Numbered from the stretch's first letter, positions 16,510 to 25,540 are shown. The stretch: DNA of 64,000 nucleotides from Woeseiaceae bacterium (GCA_028280615.1 JANQLK010000007.1:26708-90707); one strand, 5' to 3'. A program made the numbers and translations. Notes: generated by a model not told the origin, from the sequence alone.

Positions 16510-16932
16510 ATGAAGGCAAGCGCTATTCCATTCATCGTCATCGTCGTCGCCTATTTTGCTCTCGAGCTGTTCGTAGCCAGCAGCACCAGGCATCGAATGG
16601 AGCCCGAGTACATCTTCGCCAATCACGTGAAGGCGTCGCGCGCCGTTGATCGCTGCGGGCCGCTGAAGCCCGTGGACGCCGACAAGTTCGACGCCAACTA
16701 TCGCTACTCGCGGCGACGGGCCGTCGCGGCCCGGACCGAGAGCGAACCCAATGAATCGGAGGCATCGATCGAGGCCATCGTGCACGCCCAGGAGGAGGCC
16801 GGGCGCCGCGAAGTCGACGCGCTGGTCGACGAACTCGGCTGCGACGACACCGAGCTCTTCATGCACCGGAAACGCTACGAGATTCTGGCCCGGCGGAACC
16901 TGCCTACAGAGCGGACAAACCTCAGCAGATGA
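16510..16932 (+). CDS. Hypothetical membrane-anchored or exported protein (140 aa)
   Basis: It starts at ATG 16510 after a GGAG site. One N-terminal hydrophobic helix (IPFIVIVVAYFALELFV, residues 6-22) serves as anchor or signal. A soluble, mostly helical, acidic/basic remainder has two single cysteines (DRCGPL and ELGCDD) that could form a disulfide in the periplasm. No domain recognised. It is divergent from the cohesin/PEP-CTERM gene and convergent with the next gene. Confidence 0.65.
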   Translation: MKASAIPFIVIVVAYFALELFVASSTRHRMEPEYIFANHVKASRAVDRCGPLKPVDADKFDANYRYSRRRAVAARTESEPNESEASIEAIVHAQEEAGRREVDALVDELGCDDTELFMHRKRYEILARRNLPTERTNLSR

Positions 16933-16988
16933 GGGATGTCGAAGACTGCCCTCCCTGGCAGTCGTTCACGGCGCTGCTACAGACCCTG

Positions 16989-17543
16989 TCACCGTGCGGA
17001 TAGCCTGCGCAGCGTGACCGGCACGTCGGGCGGCGACGCGGGCTCGAAGCGATCGGCATTCTCGATCGGGTCCGCGCAGTTGAAGATCGGGAACGGTGCG
17101 GGGCCCTCGCATTTGAGCTCGAAGACGTTCACGTCGCCGACCAGCGTGTCGCGGCCCCGGTGCCTGAGTGACAGGTGCACGCGCTGCCAGCCCAGGACGT
17201 CGCCGGTCGCCGCGTCGGCCTGCAGGAACAGCATCACGACCCGAATCCCGTTGCGGGTGAATCGCCAGCTGCCGAGCTGCGCGGAATCGCGCGTCGCGAA
17301 CGGAAGTCCGCCGAAGTCACCGCCGTCGACGAGCACGGCCGTGCGATCGAGATGTATCGACATGATGCCCGGCAAGCTCAGCCCGGGCGGAAGCCCGAAC
17401 GGACCGGCATCCAGCGCCACGTACCAGGTACCGAATGGGTAGTGCCGGTTCCTGGCGTCGGCGTTGGTCGGCGCGATAGTGACGCCGGCCAGGATGACCA
17501 CGGCCAGCAGCGTGAGAGTGCTTCGACTGTGCGTGCGTTTCAC
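16989..17543 (-). CDS. Exported protein of unknown function (184 aa)
   Basis: GTG start at 17543, preceded by AAAGGGGAA. A clear signal peptide (SRSTLTLLAVVILAGVTIAP, cleavage near NADA) leads into a beta-rich domain (FGTWYVALDAGPFGLP, DRTAVLVDGGDFGGLPF, GSWRFTRNGIRVVMLFL) whose alternating strands suggest a lipocalin-like or jelly-roll fold. There are two cysteines (LKCEGP and FNCADP). It may be a periplasmic or secreted protein. I do not recognise the family. Confidence 0.65.
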   Translation of the reverse strand: MKRTHSRSTLTLLAVVILAGVTIAPTNADARNRHYPFGTWYVALDAGPFGLPPGLSLPGIMSIHLDRTAVLVDGGDFGGLPFATRDSAQLGSWRFTRNGIRVVMLFLQADAATGDVLGWQRVHLSLRHRGRDTLVGDVNVFELKCEGPAPFPIFNCADPIENADRFEPASPPDVPVTLRRLSAR

Positions 17544-17656
17544 GGCGGTTCCCCTTTGATTCCCTGTGGGAGAGCCATCGTGAATCGCGACGCGTTGGCA
17601 GTCCTCGGGGAAACCTCCGGATTCGCTGGCGGGACACCGGATTCAGACTCAGGACA

Positions 17657-19330
17657 CTAGGCGGCCGGCAGGCCGATCCGCGCCCGCAAGGCTTCGAAGT
17701 CTTTGTTGTCGCGGAGCTCCGCGAAGCAGGGCAGAAGGCACAGGAGGTCGACTTGCATGAAGTCGTCCCGGTCGACGGCGGCGTCGAGTATCCGGATCGC
17801 GGCGCCCGTGTTCCCCGCCAGGCTGTAGAGCCGCGCGATCAGCCGCGGCGATACATACTGCTCGAGCGCGCGTTTCTCGAGCAGACGGCTCGCCTCGCCG
17901 AGGCGGCTGGCGACGTCGCCGCCGTCCGTGCCGGCAAGCGCCTCTGAAACCGGGGCGTCGTGTTGCCACACGGTCCGCTCGAGTTCCAGCGCGTCGGGCC
18001 GGCCGCATACCCAGGCCAGGTCGGCACTGAGCTCCAGCGCCGGCGGGAACGACGGGTCCAGTTCGAGTACCTGTGCGAGGTCCGACTCGGCTCGCTCCCA
18101 GCGACCGGTGCCGCAGTGGCAGAGCGCGCTGCCGTAGCGCACGGCCGGATTGAGCGGGTCGAGGCGGCAGGCCTCATCGACCTGGCCGCGCGCGCCGTCG
18201 TCGTGCATAGCCGCGAGAAACAGCGCGGTGAGGAGCCGGGCGTGCGCGAGGTTCGGGTTGGCATCGATGGCCGCCTCGAACCGGTCCCGCGCCTCACGCC
18301 AGTCGCGCTCGATATAAAACTGATAGGCGCCCGCCAGCATGTTAGCATCGGCATCGTCCGGATCGATCTCGAGCGCCGCCGTAACGGCCTCGGATACCCG
18401 GCTGCGGACTTCGGTAGCCGACATCACGCCCCAGTATCCCAACGCGCCCCAGACGTCGGCGACGCCCGCGTGTGCGGCGCAGAAACGCGGCGCGATATCG
18501 ATCGCGGTCTGGAAATGCTCCAGCGCCTGCTGAAAATGCTCGGGACTCAGCTTGTACCAGTGAAAGCGGCCCATGAGATAGCGGCGGACCGCTTCCGCGT
18601 CGATGTCGACGGCCGCCGCGCCCGGCGCGGCGATACGTCCGCCGTCACTGACCCGTCTCGCGATCTCGCCGGCGACCGACTCGGCTTCGCGGAACAATCG
18701 CGCCTGCGCGAATCGACGGGAATCGGCCCAGACGTGCGTGTCAGTGGTGGCATCGATCAGCTGCACCGTAACGGCGATAGGGTCGGCCGCGTCGACGACA
18801 GACCCTTCGACGATGGTGTCGGCCCCGAGCCGGGTCGCGATGTCCGGCAGCGACAACGTGCTGCCCCGGAACACCATGACCGACTGCCGGGAGATGACCC
18901 GCAACCCGGCGCAGGTGCTCAACGAGGCGATCAACGAGTCGGTCATGCCGTCGGCAACGTAGTTGTTGTCGTCGTCGCCGGTCAGGTTCGAGAGTGGCAG
19001 CACGGCTACGACGGGCGTGGCGGCCGAGGAGGCCGCGACCAGGCGGTATCCCCGCTTCGGAATGGTTTCGAGAATGTGCGGATGACGCGGGTCGTCGTCG
19101 AGCGCCTTGCGCAGCGCGGAGACCGCCGTCTGCAGGGCGCTGTCCGTGACGTAGGAATGTGGCCAGACGTTGCTGATGATCTGGTCGCGACCGAGCACCC
19201 TGCCCGGGTTGGCCGCGAAGTAGACGAGCAGGTCCATCACCCTGGGTTCGAGGCGGCGCTCGACGCTGCCGCGTACGACCGTGTTTCGGTCAGGCTTGAC
19301 AAGCCATTTGCCGACCGTGAATTCCCGCAA
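17657..19330 (-). CDS. Soluble winged-helix regulator with TolB-like and TPR domains
   Basis: 557 residues. Residues 1-98 form an OmpR/PhoB-type winged helix (FTVGKWLVKPDRN, ETIPKRGYRLVA). Residues about 105-225 resemble the TolB N-terminal-like module common in adenylate-cyclase/TPR regulators (VAVLPLSNLTGDDDNNYVA, LRVISRQSVMVFRGS, GADTIVEGSV). From about 250 on there are TPR repeats (HFQTAIDIAPRF, YIERDWREARDRFEAAID). Unlike the regulator at 1-2244, I see no membrane helix, so it is probably cytoplasmic. No autoregulatory site was recognised, and the target genes are unknown. Confidence 0.85.
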   Translation of the reverse strand: MREFTVGKWLVKPDRNTVVRGSVERRLEPRVMDLLVYFAANPGRVLGRDQIISNVWPHSYVTDSALQTAVSALRKALDDDPRHPHILETIPKRGYRLVAASSAATPVVAVLPLSNLTGDDDNNYVADGMTDSLIASLSTCAGLRVISRQSVMVFRGSTLSLPDIATRLGADTIVEGSVVDAADPIAVTVQLIDATTDTHVWADSRRFAQARLFREAESVAGEIARRVSDGGRIAAPGAAAVDIDAEAVRRYLMGRFHWYKLSPEHFQQALEHFQTAIDIAPRFCAAHAGVADVWGALGYWGVMSATEVRSRVSEAVTAALEIDPDDADANMLAGAYQFYIERDWREARDRFEAAIDANPNLAHARLLTALFLAAMHDDGARGQVDEACRLDPLNPAVRYGSALCHCGTGRWERAESDLAQVLELDPSFPPALELSADLAWVCGRPDALELERTVWQHDAPVSEALAGTDGGDVASRLGEASRLLEKRALEQYVSPRLIARLYSLAGNTGAAIRILDAAVDRDDFMQVDLLCLLPCFAELRDNKDFEALRARIGLPAA

Positions 19331-19446
19331 CGCTGCTCCAGTCGTGTTCTCCGCCCCGGTGTCGGGCGACGGAACCGATACTACTACGACGGGGCGTCGC
19401 GGCGCGGTCCGCGCGTGGCGGATTCAGGAACGGCGACCCGCGCGTG

Positions 19447-20022
19447 CTAGTCGCGTTCGAACGTGAGCTCGAACGTGACGGGTACGGCCGGCGAAATGCT
19501 GGGCAGGCCGGCGACTTCGCGGAGCTTCTCGACGCCGGCGGCGAGTCCGGACTGGCCCGCGTTCACGATCAAGGGCTTCGCGCTGCTGACGAGCAGCGTG
19601 TCCTTGCCGAGCCGCGCGACGTTCAGGTCCAGCGTGACGCTCAGGCTCGTGCCATGTATCTGCAGCTGGCCTTCGCTGACGAGCTGGGTACGCTCGCCCG
19701 GCTCGAGGTCCTTTATGCTGACCGGTTCTACGTGCGCGACAATCGTCGCGGCGGGGTACTCCTCGGTCTCGAACAGCATCTCGCGCATACGCTGGTCGCG
19801 GATTTCGATCGACGTGTCGACGCTGTTCAGGTCGATGCTGACGACGGCGCTGCCGTCATCGTCCACGCGGCCTTCGAGCTCGCCGAACGTGTGAACCTCG
19901 GCCGCCACGTTGGCCTTGGTCGAGACGAAATTCACGCGCGACGCGTCATTGTTCAGGACCCAGCCCGCGGAAGCGGATGCGCTGGCGAGCGTGAGGAGCA
20001 GGATCGTGGCGGGTCGTTTCAT
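19447..20022 (-). CDS. YceI-family periplasmic lipid-binding-like protein
   Basis: 191 residues from ATG 20022, which follows a strong CGGAGG site; the frame continues upstream without a better start. After a signal peptide (MKRPATILLLTLASASASA) comes the YceI lipocalin-like barrel: NNDASRVNFVSTKA, FGELEGRVDDDG, SIDLNSVDTSIEIRDQRMRE, and the family's conserved FPAA-like step here as YPAATIVAHV. YceI proteins bind isoprenoid or amide lipids in the periplasm. It neighbours the sialidase-fold lipoprotein on the same strand (62 nt apart). Confidence 0.88.
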   Translation of the reverse strand: MKRPATILLLTLASASASAGWVLNNDASRVNFVSTKANVAAEVHTFGELEGRVDDDGSAVVSIDLNSVDTSIEIRDQRMREMLFETEEYPAATIVAHVEPVSIKDLEPGERTQLVSEGQLQIHGTSLSVTLDLNVARLGKDTLLVSSAKPLIVNAGQSGLAAGVEKLREVAGLPSISPAVPVTFELTFERD

Positions 20023-20084
20023 CGGTACCTCCGAAAGATTGCCACCGAGGGTAAACACTTTGATGCCCGGCTGCATCCCCGGCT

Positions 20085-21329
20085 TCAGTCGCGGCGCCCC
20101 GGCAGGATCGGCACGCGTACGCTCGACGTGCGTTGCTCGCCGTTCAATTCGTCGCTCCAGGCCAGCAGTACGTCATCGCCCACACGCGCGATCTGCGGCA
20201 CGACTCGCGAGAGCGCCGTCCTGCCGACGGTCTGCACGGAACCGAGTTCGCCGTTCGCTGTGAGGCTTCTCACACGTACGTCGTCGAACTGCCGGCGGCC
20301 GGACTCGAGCCAGCTCAGGGCGACGGCGCCATCGTGAAGCGCCACGGCATCGACGTGGCCGAGTACCCGGTTTTGCGCGATCGTTATTCGCTCGCCGAAG
20401 CTCACGCCGCCGTCGTTCGAGACCCGGGCGTTGACCCTGGGCCGGTCGTTGGCGGCCGTAAACCACGCGATGACGACGAGATCGCCGTCCGCGGCGATGG
20501 CCGGGCCGTTGACCGGGCAGGCCGAGATTGTCCAGTCGTCGAAGGAGAACCGTTCGCCGGGCTGCCAGCGCCCGTCGAGGTGGCGGCTCAGGTAAATGTC
20601 CCGCGTCTCGTCGCGGGTTCGATCGCGATACACGGCGAGTGGCCCGCCCGCGCCGACCGCGATGTCGGTCTGGCAGCAGTCGCAAACCAGATCGTCGATC
20701 TCCTGTTCGGCGCCGACGATGCCTTCGCGATCGATCGTCGCCGCGCGCAGCGTCATGCCGCCCGCGGTGCTGCCGTGTCCGGAATGGTCGTCGGGACCGG
20801 CGGCGCTCGGCGCCAGCGTGTTGCGGCCGTCCAGCCAGATGAGACCGACGCCGTCGTCGAGTTCGAGCATCGAGACGAAGCCGTGCTCGGTGGGCGTGCC
20901 GTCGTCGTGAGGCGTGATCGGCGTGCTCCAGGCGGGCTCGCGGCCGTCACCGAGCACGGCGCGCACGTCGTAGCTGTAGGCGCCGTCCGCGCTGTAACTC
21001 AGCCAGTGCGCGAACCAGCGATCGTTGCCGAGCGACACGACCGAGGGCAGGTCGGCCCAGTTGACGAACATCTTGTCGTCGGTCACGACCTCGCGCGGCT
21101 CGGACCAGCCCCGGTCACGCAGCTCGGCAAAGTACAGCGTGCCGCCCGGGCTGGCCCCCTCCATCCAGCTCAGGATCGTCCGGTCGTTGGTCGCGCTCAG
21201 GCGCGGGCCCACGCTCCGCGCACCGCCCGGCGAGACGAGCGGCACGGCATCGCCGAAGGCGGGCGGCGGCGGGGGCTCCGTGCAGCCGGCCAGGAGCAGG
21301 ATCGACAGCAGTGCGGGCAGGGGCTTCAC
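20085..21329 (-). CDS. Lipoprotein with sialidase-like (BNR) beta-propeller
   Basis: 414 residues from GTG 21329. A lipobox LLLAGC places the lipidated cysteine at about residue 16, followed by a proline linker. The body has repeated blades with D/N-x-G-x-(S/T)-F-type BNR motifs (SNDGGVSFGERITI, DRGWSEPREV, LDGRWQPGERF), the sialidase/BNR propeller pattern. An unusual CDCCQT cluster at about 218-223 may form a disulfide or metal site; I have seen it in related propeller lipoproteins, but its role is not known to me. Catalytic sialidase residues cannot be confirmed, so enzymatic activity is uncertain. Anchored in the inner or outer membrane. Confidence 0.75.
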   Translation of the reverse strand: MKPLPALLSILLLAGCTEPPPPPAFGDAVPLVSPGGARSVGPRLSATNDRTILSWMEGASPGGTLYFAELRDRGWSEPREVVTDDKMFVNWADLPSVVSLGNDRWFAHWLSYSADGAYSYDVRAVLGDGREPAWSTPITPHDDGTPTEHGFVSMLELDDGVGLIWLDGRNTLAPSAAGPDDHSGHGSTAGGMTLRAATIDREGIVGAEQEIDDLVCDCCQTDIAVGAGGPLAVYRDRTRDETRDIYLSRHLDGRWQPGERFSFDDWTISACPVNGPAIAADGDLVVIAWFTAANDRPRVNARVSNDGGVSFGERITIAQNRVLGHVDAVALHDGAVALSWLESGRRQFDDVRVRSLTANGELGSVQTVGRTALSRVVPQIARVGDDVLLAWSDELNGEQRTSSVRVPILPGRRD

Positions 21330-21458
21330 GGAGTCAGTCTACACCCGGCGGCGGGCTGCCGAGGCAAATTGACCCGGCCGGGCATGCCGGTATACTCCAA
21401 CGTCCGCTCGCCGGCGTGGGGGCTCGACGGCCCAGCCACGGCGCGAAACGCACCAGAC

Positions 21459-21532
21459 GGCCAGGTGGCAGAGTGGTTATGCAGCGGCCTGCAAAGCCGT
21501 GTACGCCGGTTCGATTCCGACCCTGGCCTCCA
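21459..21532 (+). tRNA. tRNA-Cys (GCA)
   Basis: Acceptor GGCCAGG pairs with CCTGGCC, the anticodon loop CTGCAAA carries GCA, the T arm holds GGTTCGATTCC, and CCA is encoded. 74 nt. No repeated copy of its 3' end was seen downstream. Confidence 0.96.
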
Positions 21533-21643
21533 GTTCTCGAGACAAAGCCCGATAGCAGGAACTCCGTATCGGGCGTTGGCTTGCCATCGTCACTGCGATT
21601 CACCGGACCTATAATGGCCGGGCCCGACGCCCACCAGGACACC

Positions 21644-22429
21644 ATGCCGACCGCCGTATTCGCCTCTGACGTGCACATCGCTTCGCCGGACGGGGACCGC
21701 GGCCGCCTGTTCACCGAGTTCCTCTCGGGCCTGAGCGCGGCCGACGGCATCACGCACGTCTACCTGCTCGGTGACATCTTCGACCTGTGGGTGGCCGATC
21801 ACGGGTATTTCATCGAGCGCTACCGGACGGTCATCGACGAAATTCGGCGGCTGATCGGCGAGGGCATCGAGGTCGCCTATTTCGAAGGCAATCACGACCT
21901 GTACCTGCGGCATTTCTGGGAGGCGGAACTCGGCGTGCGCGTGTTCAGCGGGCCGACGCTGGTCACGCTCGGCTCGCGACGCGTTCGTCTCGAGCACGGC
22001 GACCAGATGGACCCCGACGACACGGGCTATCTTTTCCTGCGCTGGTTCTTGCGCACGCCGCCGATTCACTTCCTGTGCCGCAAGCTGCCGGGGTCGCTGG
22101 TCGCGAAGATCGGCGAGCGCGCGAGCGCCGGCAGCCGGCACTACACGTCGAACACGAAGACGATCGAATCGGATGAGGCCGTCGCCAAGATTCGCACGCA
22201 CGCCGAAAAGGCGTATGCCGAGGCGCCCTTCGATATCATCATCTCCGGCCACGTGCACATTCGCGACGACTGGGAGACGGGCGACGGCGACGCGCGATTC
22301 CGCTCGGTCAATCTCGGCAGCTGGTTCGACGCGCCGTGTTACTTCAGACTCGACGATCAGGAGGCCCGTTTCGTCGAGCTGGCCGCGACTCGCGACGAAG
22401 CCGTTCGAATCAGTGAAAGCGTGAGGTAG
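21644..22429 (+). CDS. lpxH: LpxH-like UDP-2,3-diacylglucosamine pyrophosphatase (calcineurin-like)
   Basis: 261 residues. The start at ATG 21644 has CAGGAC 7-8 nt upstream; an in-frame ATG at 21614 is the alternative. Metallophosphoesterase ligands are in order: SDVH (DxH), LLGDIFDLW, GNHD, a mid-protein HGDQ and ISGHVH. LpxH removes UMP from UDP-2,3-diacylglucosamine at the inner membrane in lipid A synthesis. The GDIFDLW box is LpxH-like rather than that of generic phosphoesterases, but the sequence is divergent from the E. coli type. The Gfo/Idh/MocA gene follows 4 nt after its stop, so the two form an operon. Convergent genes encode an LpxA paralogue and an acyltransferase. Confidence 0.75.
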   Translation: MPTAVFASDVHIASPDGDRGRLFTEFLSGLSAADGITHVYLLGDIFDLWVADHGYFIERYRTVIDEIRRLIGEGIEVAYFEGNHDLYLRHFWEAELGVRVFSGPTLVTLGSRRVRLEHGDQMDPDDTGYLFLRWFLRTPPIHFLCRKLPGSLVAKIGERASAGSRHYTSNTKTIESDEAVAKIRTHAEKAYAEAPFDIIISGHVHIRDDWETGDGDARFRSVNLGSWFDAPCYFRLDDQEARFVELAATRDEAVRISESVR

Positions 22430-22433
22430 ATAA

Positions 22434-23369
22434 ATGACAACAAAAACCGCCGTCATCGGTGTGGGTGTCCAGGGCGAACGCCACGCGCAGAAATTCGCCG
22501 CGCTGCCCGATTCGAATCTCGTGGGCGTGGTCGATGCCAGTACCGAACGCGCCTTGAGCGTCGCCGACGCCCTGGGGACCGAAGCAGTGGCCGACTACCG
22601 GGAGCTGATCGGTCGCGTCGGCGCCGTGTGTATCTCCTCGCCGACCTCGACGCACTACGAGGTCACTAAGGCCATGCTCGAGAACGATATCCATGTCCTG
22701 CTCGAGAAACCGATAGCGACGACGATGGATGAGGCGCGCGAGCTCGTCGAACTCGGTGAACAGCGCGGCCTGGTTTTTCAGATCGGCCACCTCGAACGCT
22801 TCAACCCCGCCGTCCTCGCGATGGCCGATCTCGTCGCCGAGCCGCAGTTCATCGAGTCGCAGCGCATCGCGCCGTACAAGCCGCGGGCGCTCGACGTCAG
22901 CGTCGTGCTCGATCTCATGATTCACGACATCGACCTGATTCACAGCTTCGTTCGTTCGGAAATGGACAGCGTCGATGCGGTCGGCCGGCAGGTGTTTTCG
23001 AACAGCATCGACGTCGCGAACGCGCGGATCCGCTTCAAGAACGGCTGCGTCGCCAACGTGACCAGCAGCCGCATCAGCATGAAGACCGAGCGCGCGCTGC
23101 GCGTGTTCCAGTCGGATTCCTACGTGTCGGCGGACCTGCAAAGCAAGTCGGTCACGAGCTACGTCAAGAAGGGCGAGGGGCCCGTCGAGACGCCCGAGGA
23201 CGTCAGGATCGACGCGCAGAGCTTCGGCGACACCGACGCCATGCTCGACCAGGCGGACGCCTTCCTGAAGTCCGTCAAGGGCGGCGGCGAACCGCTCGTG
23301 ACGGGCCGGATCGGCATGGAAGCGCTCGAGACCGCGACCGTGATCGGCGACCTCGCGGCGAATAAGTAG
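22434..23369 (+). CDS. Gfo/Idh/MocA-family NAD-dependent oxidoreductase, possibly nucleotide-sugar dehydrogenase
   Basis: 311 residues. The N-terminal Rossmann fold binds NAD(P) (VIGVGVQGERHAQKF), ending in the family's EKP motif (LLEKPIATT, about residue 87-90) whose lysine is catalytic. The C-terminal alpha/beta domain has MIHDIDLIHSF, placing a second active-site histidine. Family members of this size next to lipid A genes include GnnA-type UDP-GlcNAc 3-dehydrogenases; GnnA normally works with an aminotransferase GnnB, which is not in this window. It is coupled to the LpxH-like gene (4-nt gap). A role in a variant lipid A or other amino-sugar lipid is inference. Confidence 0.8.
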   Translation: MTTKTAVIGVGVQGERHAQKFAALPDSNLVGVVDASTERALSVADALGTEAVADYRELIGRVGAVCISSPTSTHYEVTKAMLENDIHVLLEKPIATTMDEARELVELGEQRGLVFQIGHLERFNPAVLAMADLVAEPQFIESQRIAPYKPRALDVSVVLDLMIHDIDLIHSFVRSEMDSVDAVGRQVFSNSIDVANARIRFKNGCVANVTSSRISMKTERALRVFQSDSYVSADLQSKSVTSYVKKGEGPVETPEDVRIDAQSFGDTDAMLDQADAFLKSVKGGGEPLVTGRIGMEALETATVIGDLAANK

Positions 23370-23375
23370 GCCTCG

Positions 23376-24119
23376 CTAGCGCCTGAGCGCCGCCTCGCAC
23401 TCGCGGCGCAGCGTCTCGATAGCGTTCTGCATCGCAAGTCGGATCTCCTCGAGTTCTTCCTGCGAGGCGCCGCGCGGCACCTCGATCGGCTCGCCGACGG
23501 CCGTGATCGTGCGCGCGAAAGGCTTCGGAATCGTGAAGCTGTCCCAGGTGTTGAGCGTCCAGGCGCGATCGGCCGCGCAGGCGATCGGGATCATCGGCGC
23601 CTTGCCGATGCGCGCCATGAGGACCGTGCCGGCCTTGAATTCGAACTTCGGACCGAGCGGGCCGTCCGAGGTCGTGACGATCGATCCGCCTTCGCTCATC
23701 TTCTTCTGCGCGTCGCGCAACACGAGCGCGCCCGTGTTGGCCGCCGAGCCGCGGATGACGTCGGCGCCCCACTTGCCGGCAATGCGCGCGGGCACTTCGC
23801 CATCGACCGAGGCCGAGACGATGTAGCAGGCGTGGAAGCCGCGCCTGATCCAGCTGCGCATGAGCCAGGAGCAGAGAATGTGGTGCTGGTGCCAGTAGCA
23901 GGGCACGTAGGCTTGGCCCTTGTCGGCAATGATACGGTCGGCGACGTCCGCGCCGATCTGCGGCTGGCGCCGGTAGCTCGACTGCAACAGGAACACGATG
24001 AGCCTGACGATGGGCATGCCGATCGCGTAGGTCAGCTTGCGGCCCGGCGACATCCGGCGCCTGGTCGCCGCGCTGCGGCGCGACTCGACGTCGGAGTAAT
24101 CCACTTTGGGCTCGCTCAT
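23376..24119 (-). CDS. Lysophospholipid acyltransferase-like protein (DUF374)
   Basis: 247 residues from ATG 24119, which overlaps the TGA of the upstream lpxA-like gene (ATGA), indicating translational coupling. The family pattern is visible: PCYWHQHHILCSWLM, SASVDGEVPARI, a RGSAANTGALVL block and the TSDGPLGPKFEFKAGTV segment. DUF374 proteins are thought to acylate lipid A precursors or related glycolipids. One N-terminal hydrophobic helix (AIGMPIVRLIVFLL) probably associates it with the inner membrane. Its coupling to an LpxA paralogue strongly suggests both act on the same glycolipid. Confidence 0.82.
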   Translation of the reverse strand: MSEPKVDYSDVESRRSAATRRRMSPGRKLTYAIGMPIVRLIVFLLQSSYRRQPQIGADVADRIIADKGQAYVPCYWHQHHILCSWLMRSWIRRGFHACYIVSASVDGEVPARIAGKWGADVIRGSAANTGALVLRDAQKKMSEGGSIVTTSDGPLGPKFEFKAGTVLMARIGKAPMIPIACAADRAWTLNTWDSFTIPKPFARTITAVGEPIEVPRGASQEELEEIRLAMQNAIETLRRECEAALRR

Positions 24120-24901
24120 GGTCGGGTCCTTGGGGCAGGTTTCGCAAACGGTAAGATGCCGAATCTGCTGTCGGCCGCGAGCCATTCCTTCAAATAGCGG
24201 ATCTCTTCGGTATCCGGCAGGTCGGTTAGATCGCGATCGCCGCTGCGGAGCAGGCGAAAGGCCCGTTCGACCGCGCTGAAGCGTTCACCCGTCACACCGT
24301 TACGCCTGAGGCCGACCGAGTTGATGCGATAGTGACGCGCCGGGTGTTCGGCGACCAGCGTGAAGGGTACAACGTCCTTCCGGAGCACGGTATGCGGCCC
24401 GAGCATGCAGAGTTTGCCGATGCGAATGAACTGGTGGCCGCCGGCGTAGCCCGAGAATACGCAGCCGCTGCCGACCTCGATGTGCCCTGCGAGCACCGAG
24501 TAGTTTGCCATCGAGATGTCGTCGCCGAGGACGCAGTCGTGGGCCACATGGCTCAAGCCCATGAACAGGCAGTTGGACCCGATCCGGGTTTCGCCGCCGC
24601 GCTCGTAGGCGCGGCTGACGGTCACGAACTCGCGAAAGTCGTTGTCGTCGCCTACGTTGAGCCATGTCTCGTAGCCTTCGTATGCCGTATGCTGCGGCGC
24701 GCCGCCGAGTACGGCGTGCGGCCCGACCTGGTTGCGCTCGCCCAGGCGTGTCCAGCGCTGGACCATCGAGTAGGCCTTGATCACCGAGCCCGCGCCGATC
24801 GTGACGTCGCCCTCGATGACGACGCCCGGGCCCAGCTCGACCGAGTCGTGCACGTCGGCATCGGCCGAGACGATCGCCGTTGGGTGTCTGAGCCCGCTCA
24901 C
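24116..24901 (-). CDS. lpxA: LpxA-like acyl-ACP-UDP-sugar O/N-acyltransferase
   Basis: 261 residues, GTG start. Left-handed beta-helix hexapeptide repeats run from about residue 8 to 190 (IVSADADVHDSVELGPGVVIEG). The LpxA signature is HVAHDCVLGDD, with the catalytic histidine of the H-x-x-H-D block, followed by AGGHQFIRIGKLCMLG and a helical C terminus (RINSVGLRRNGV, FRLLRSGDRDL). LpxA transfers a 3-hydroxyacyl chain from ACP to UDP-GlcNAc or its 3-amino derivative. The usual lpxD-fabZ-lpxA-lpxB order is absent, so this may be a second, specialised copy. The coupled downstream acyltransferase and the nearby oxidoreductase favour a variant lipid A role (inference). Confidence 0.85.
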   Translation of the reverse strand: MSGLRHPTAIVSADADVHDSVELGPGVVIEGDVTIGAGSVIKAYSMVQRWTRLGERNQVGPHAVLGGAPQHTAYEGYETWLNVGDDNDFREFVTVSRAYERGGETRIGSNCLFMGLSHVAHDCVLGDDISMANYSVLAGHIEVGSGCVFSGYAGGHQFIRIGKLCMLGPHTVLRKDVVPFTLVAEHPARHYRINSVGLRRNGVTGERFSAVERAFRLLRSGDRDLTDLPDTEEIRYLKEWLAADSRFGILPFAKPAPRTRP

Positions 24902-24924
24902 GTCCTATGCCCGGTCGCGGCGCG

Positions 24925-25416
24925 TCACTCGACGTCGCCGTCGAGCATCTGCACGCTGGCGCCCGTCGAGATCGTGCCGCTGTCGACGACCGCGGCCGTG
25001 ATACCGCCGTGACCGCGCATGGCGTTGTAGCCCCCCGCGCCGAGGGTCTCTTCCATGAGCGAGCAGGGCACGCAGAGACCGGTAAACCGGAGCGTCGCGT
25101 CGCCGACCCTGAAGTGCTTGTCCTTGAGCGCGAGCAGGTTGATGCCGCGAACGACGATATTTCGCCGCACCCGCGCCGGATCGATGGGCCCCTCGCCGAG
25201 CATCGATCCGACCGCGTCCAGGTGCTCGCCCTGGATCAGCGTGACCTGCCGGTCGCCGCCGGACTTGGCGTAGTGATCGCCCGCGAGGCCCTCGCCGGCC
25301 GTCGCTTCGACGCTGTCGAGGGCGCCGGGATCCTCGCGGCGACCCGGACGCACGCCGATCCACTCGACCGTGCCTTTCTGCGGTAACGTGCCCATGAGTT
25401 CGCCGAGCGTCGGCAT
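24925..25416 (-). CDS. MOSC-domain protein
   Basis: 163 residues. The start at ATG 25416 has GGGAGAGG 5 nt upstream, preferred over the in-frame ATG at 25434. The MOSC barrel is recognisable: WIGVRPGRREDP, GLAGDHYAKSGGDRQVTLIQ, RRNIVVRGINLL, FRVGDATLRFTGLCVPC and the terminal GHGGITAAVVDSG. The cysteine in GLCVPC matches the sulfur-carrying position of MOSC proteins (molybdenum-cofactor sulfurases, YiiM/YuaD types). Substrate unknown. First gene of the minus-strand group with lpxA and the acyltransferase, 23 nt apart. Confidence 0.85.
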   Translation of the reverse strand: MPTLGELMGTLPQKGTVEWIGVRPGRREDPGALDSVEATAGEGLAGDHYAKSGGDRQVTLIQGEHLDAVGSMLGEGPIDPARVRRNIVVRGINLLALKDKHFRVGDATLRFTGLCVPCSLMEETLGAGGYNAMRGHGGITAAVVDSGTISTGASVQMLDGDVE

Positions 25417-25540
25417 TGGCCTCTCCCGTGTCATACGACGATTGCAGCAGCGTCGTCGCGGCCGCCCGCATTGTCAAGCGCTGGCCGCGTCCGCCGAACG
25501 GACGCGCCGAGGTGCTAGAATTCCGCTGCGCGACGGCTAA

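Noticed and set aside
17960..19450. 496-codon plus-strand frame opposite the winged-helix regulator
   Set aside because: The minus strand encodes the complete winged-helix, TolB-like and TPR domains; the plus frame is a composition shadow.
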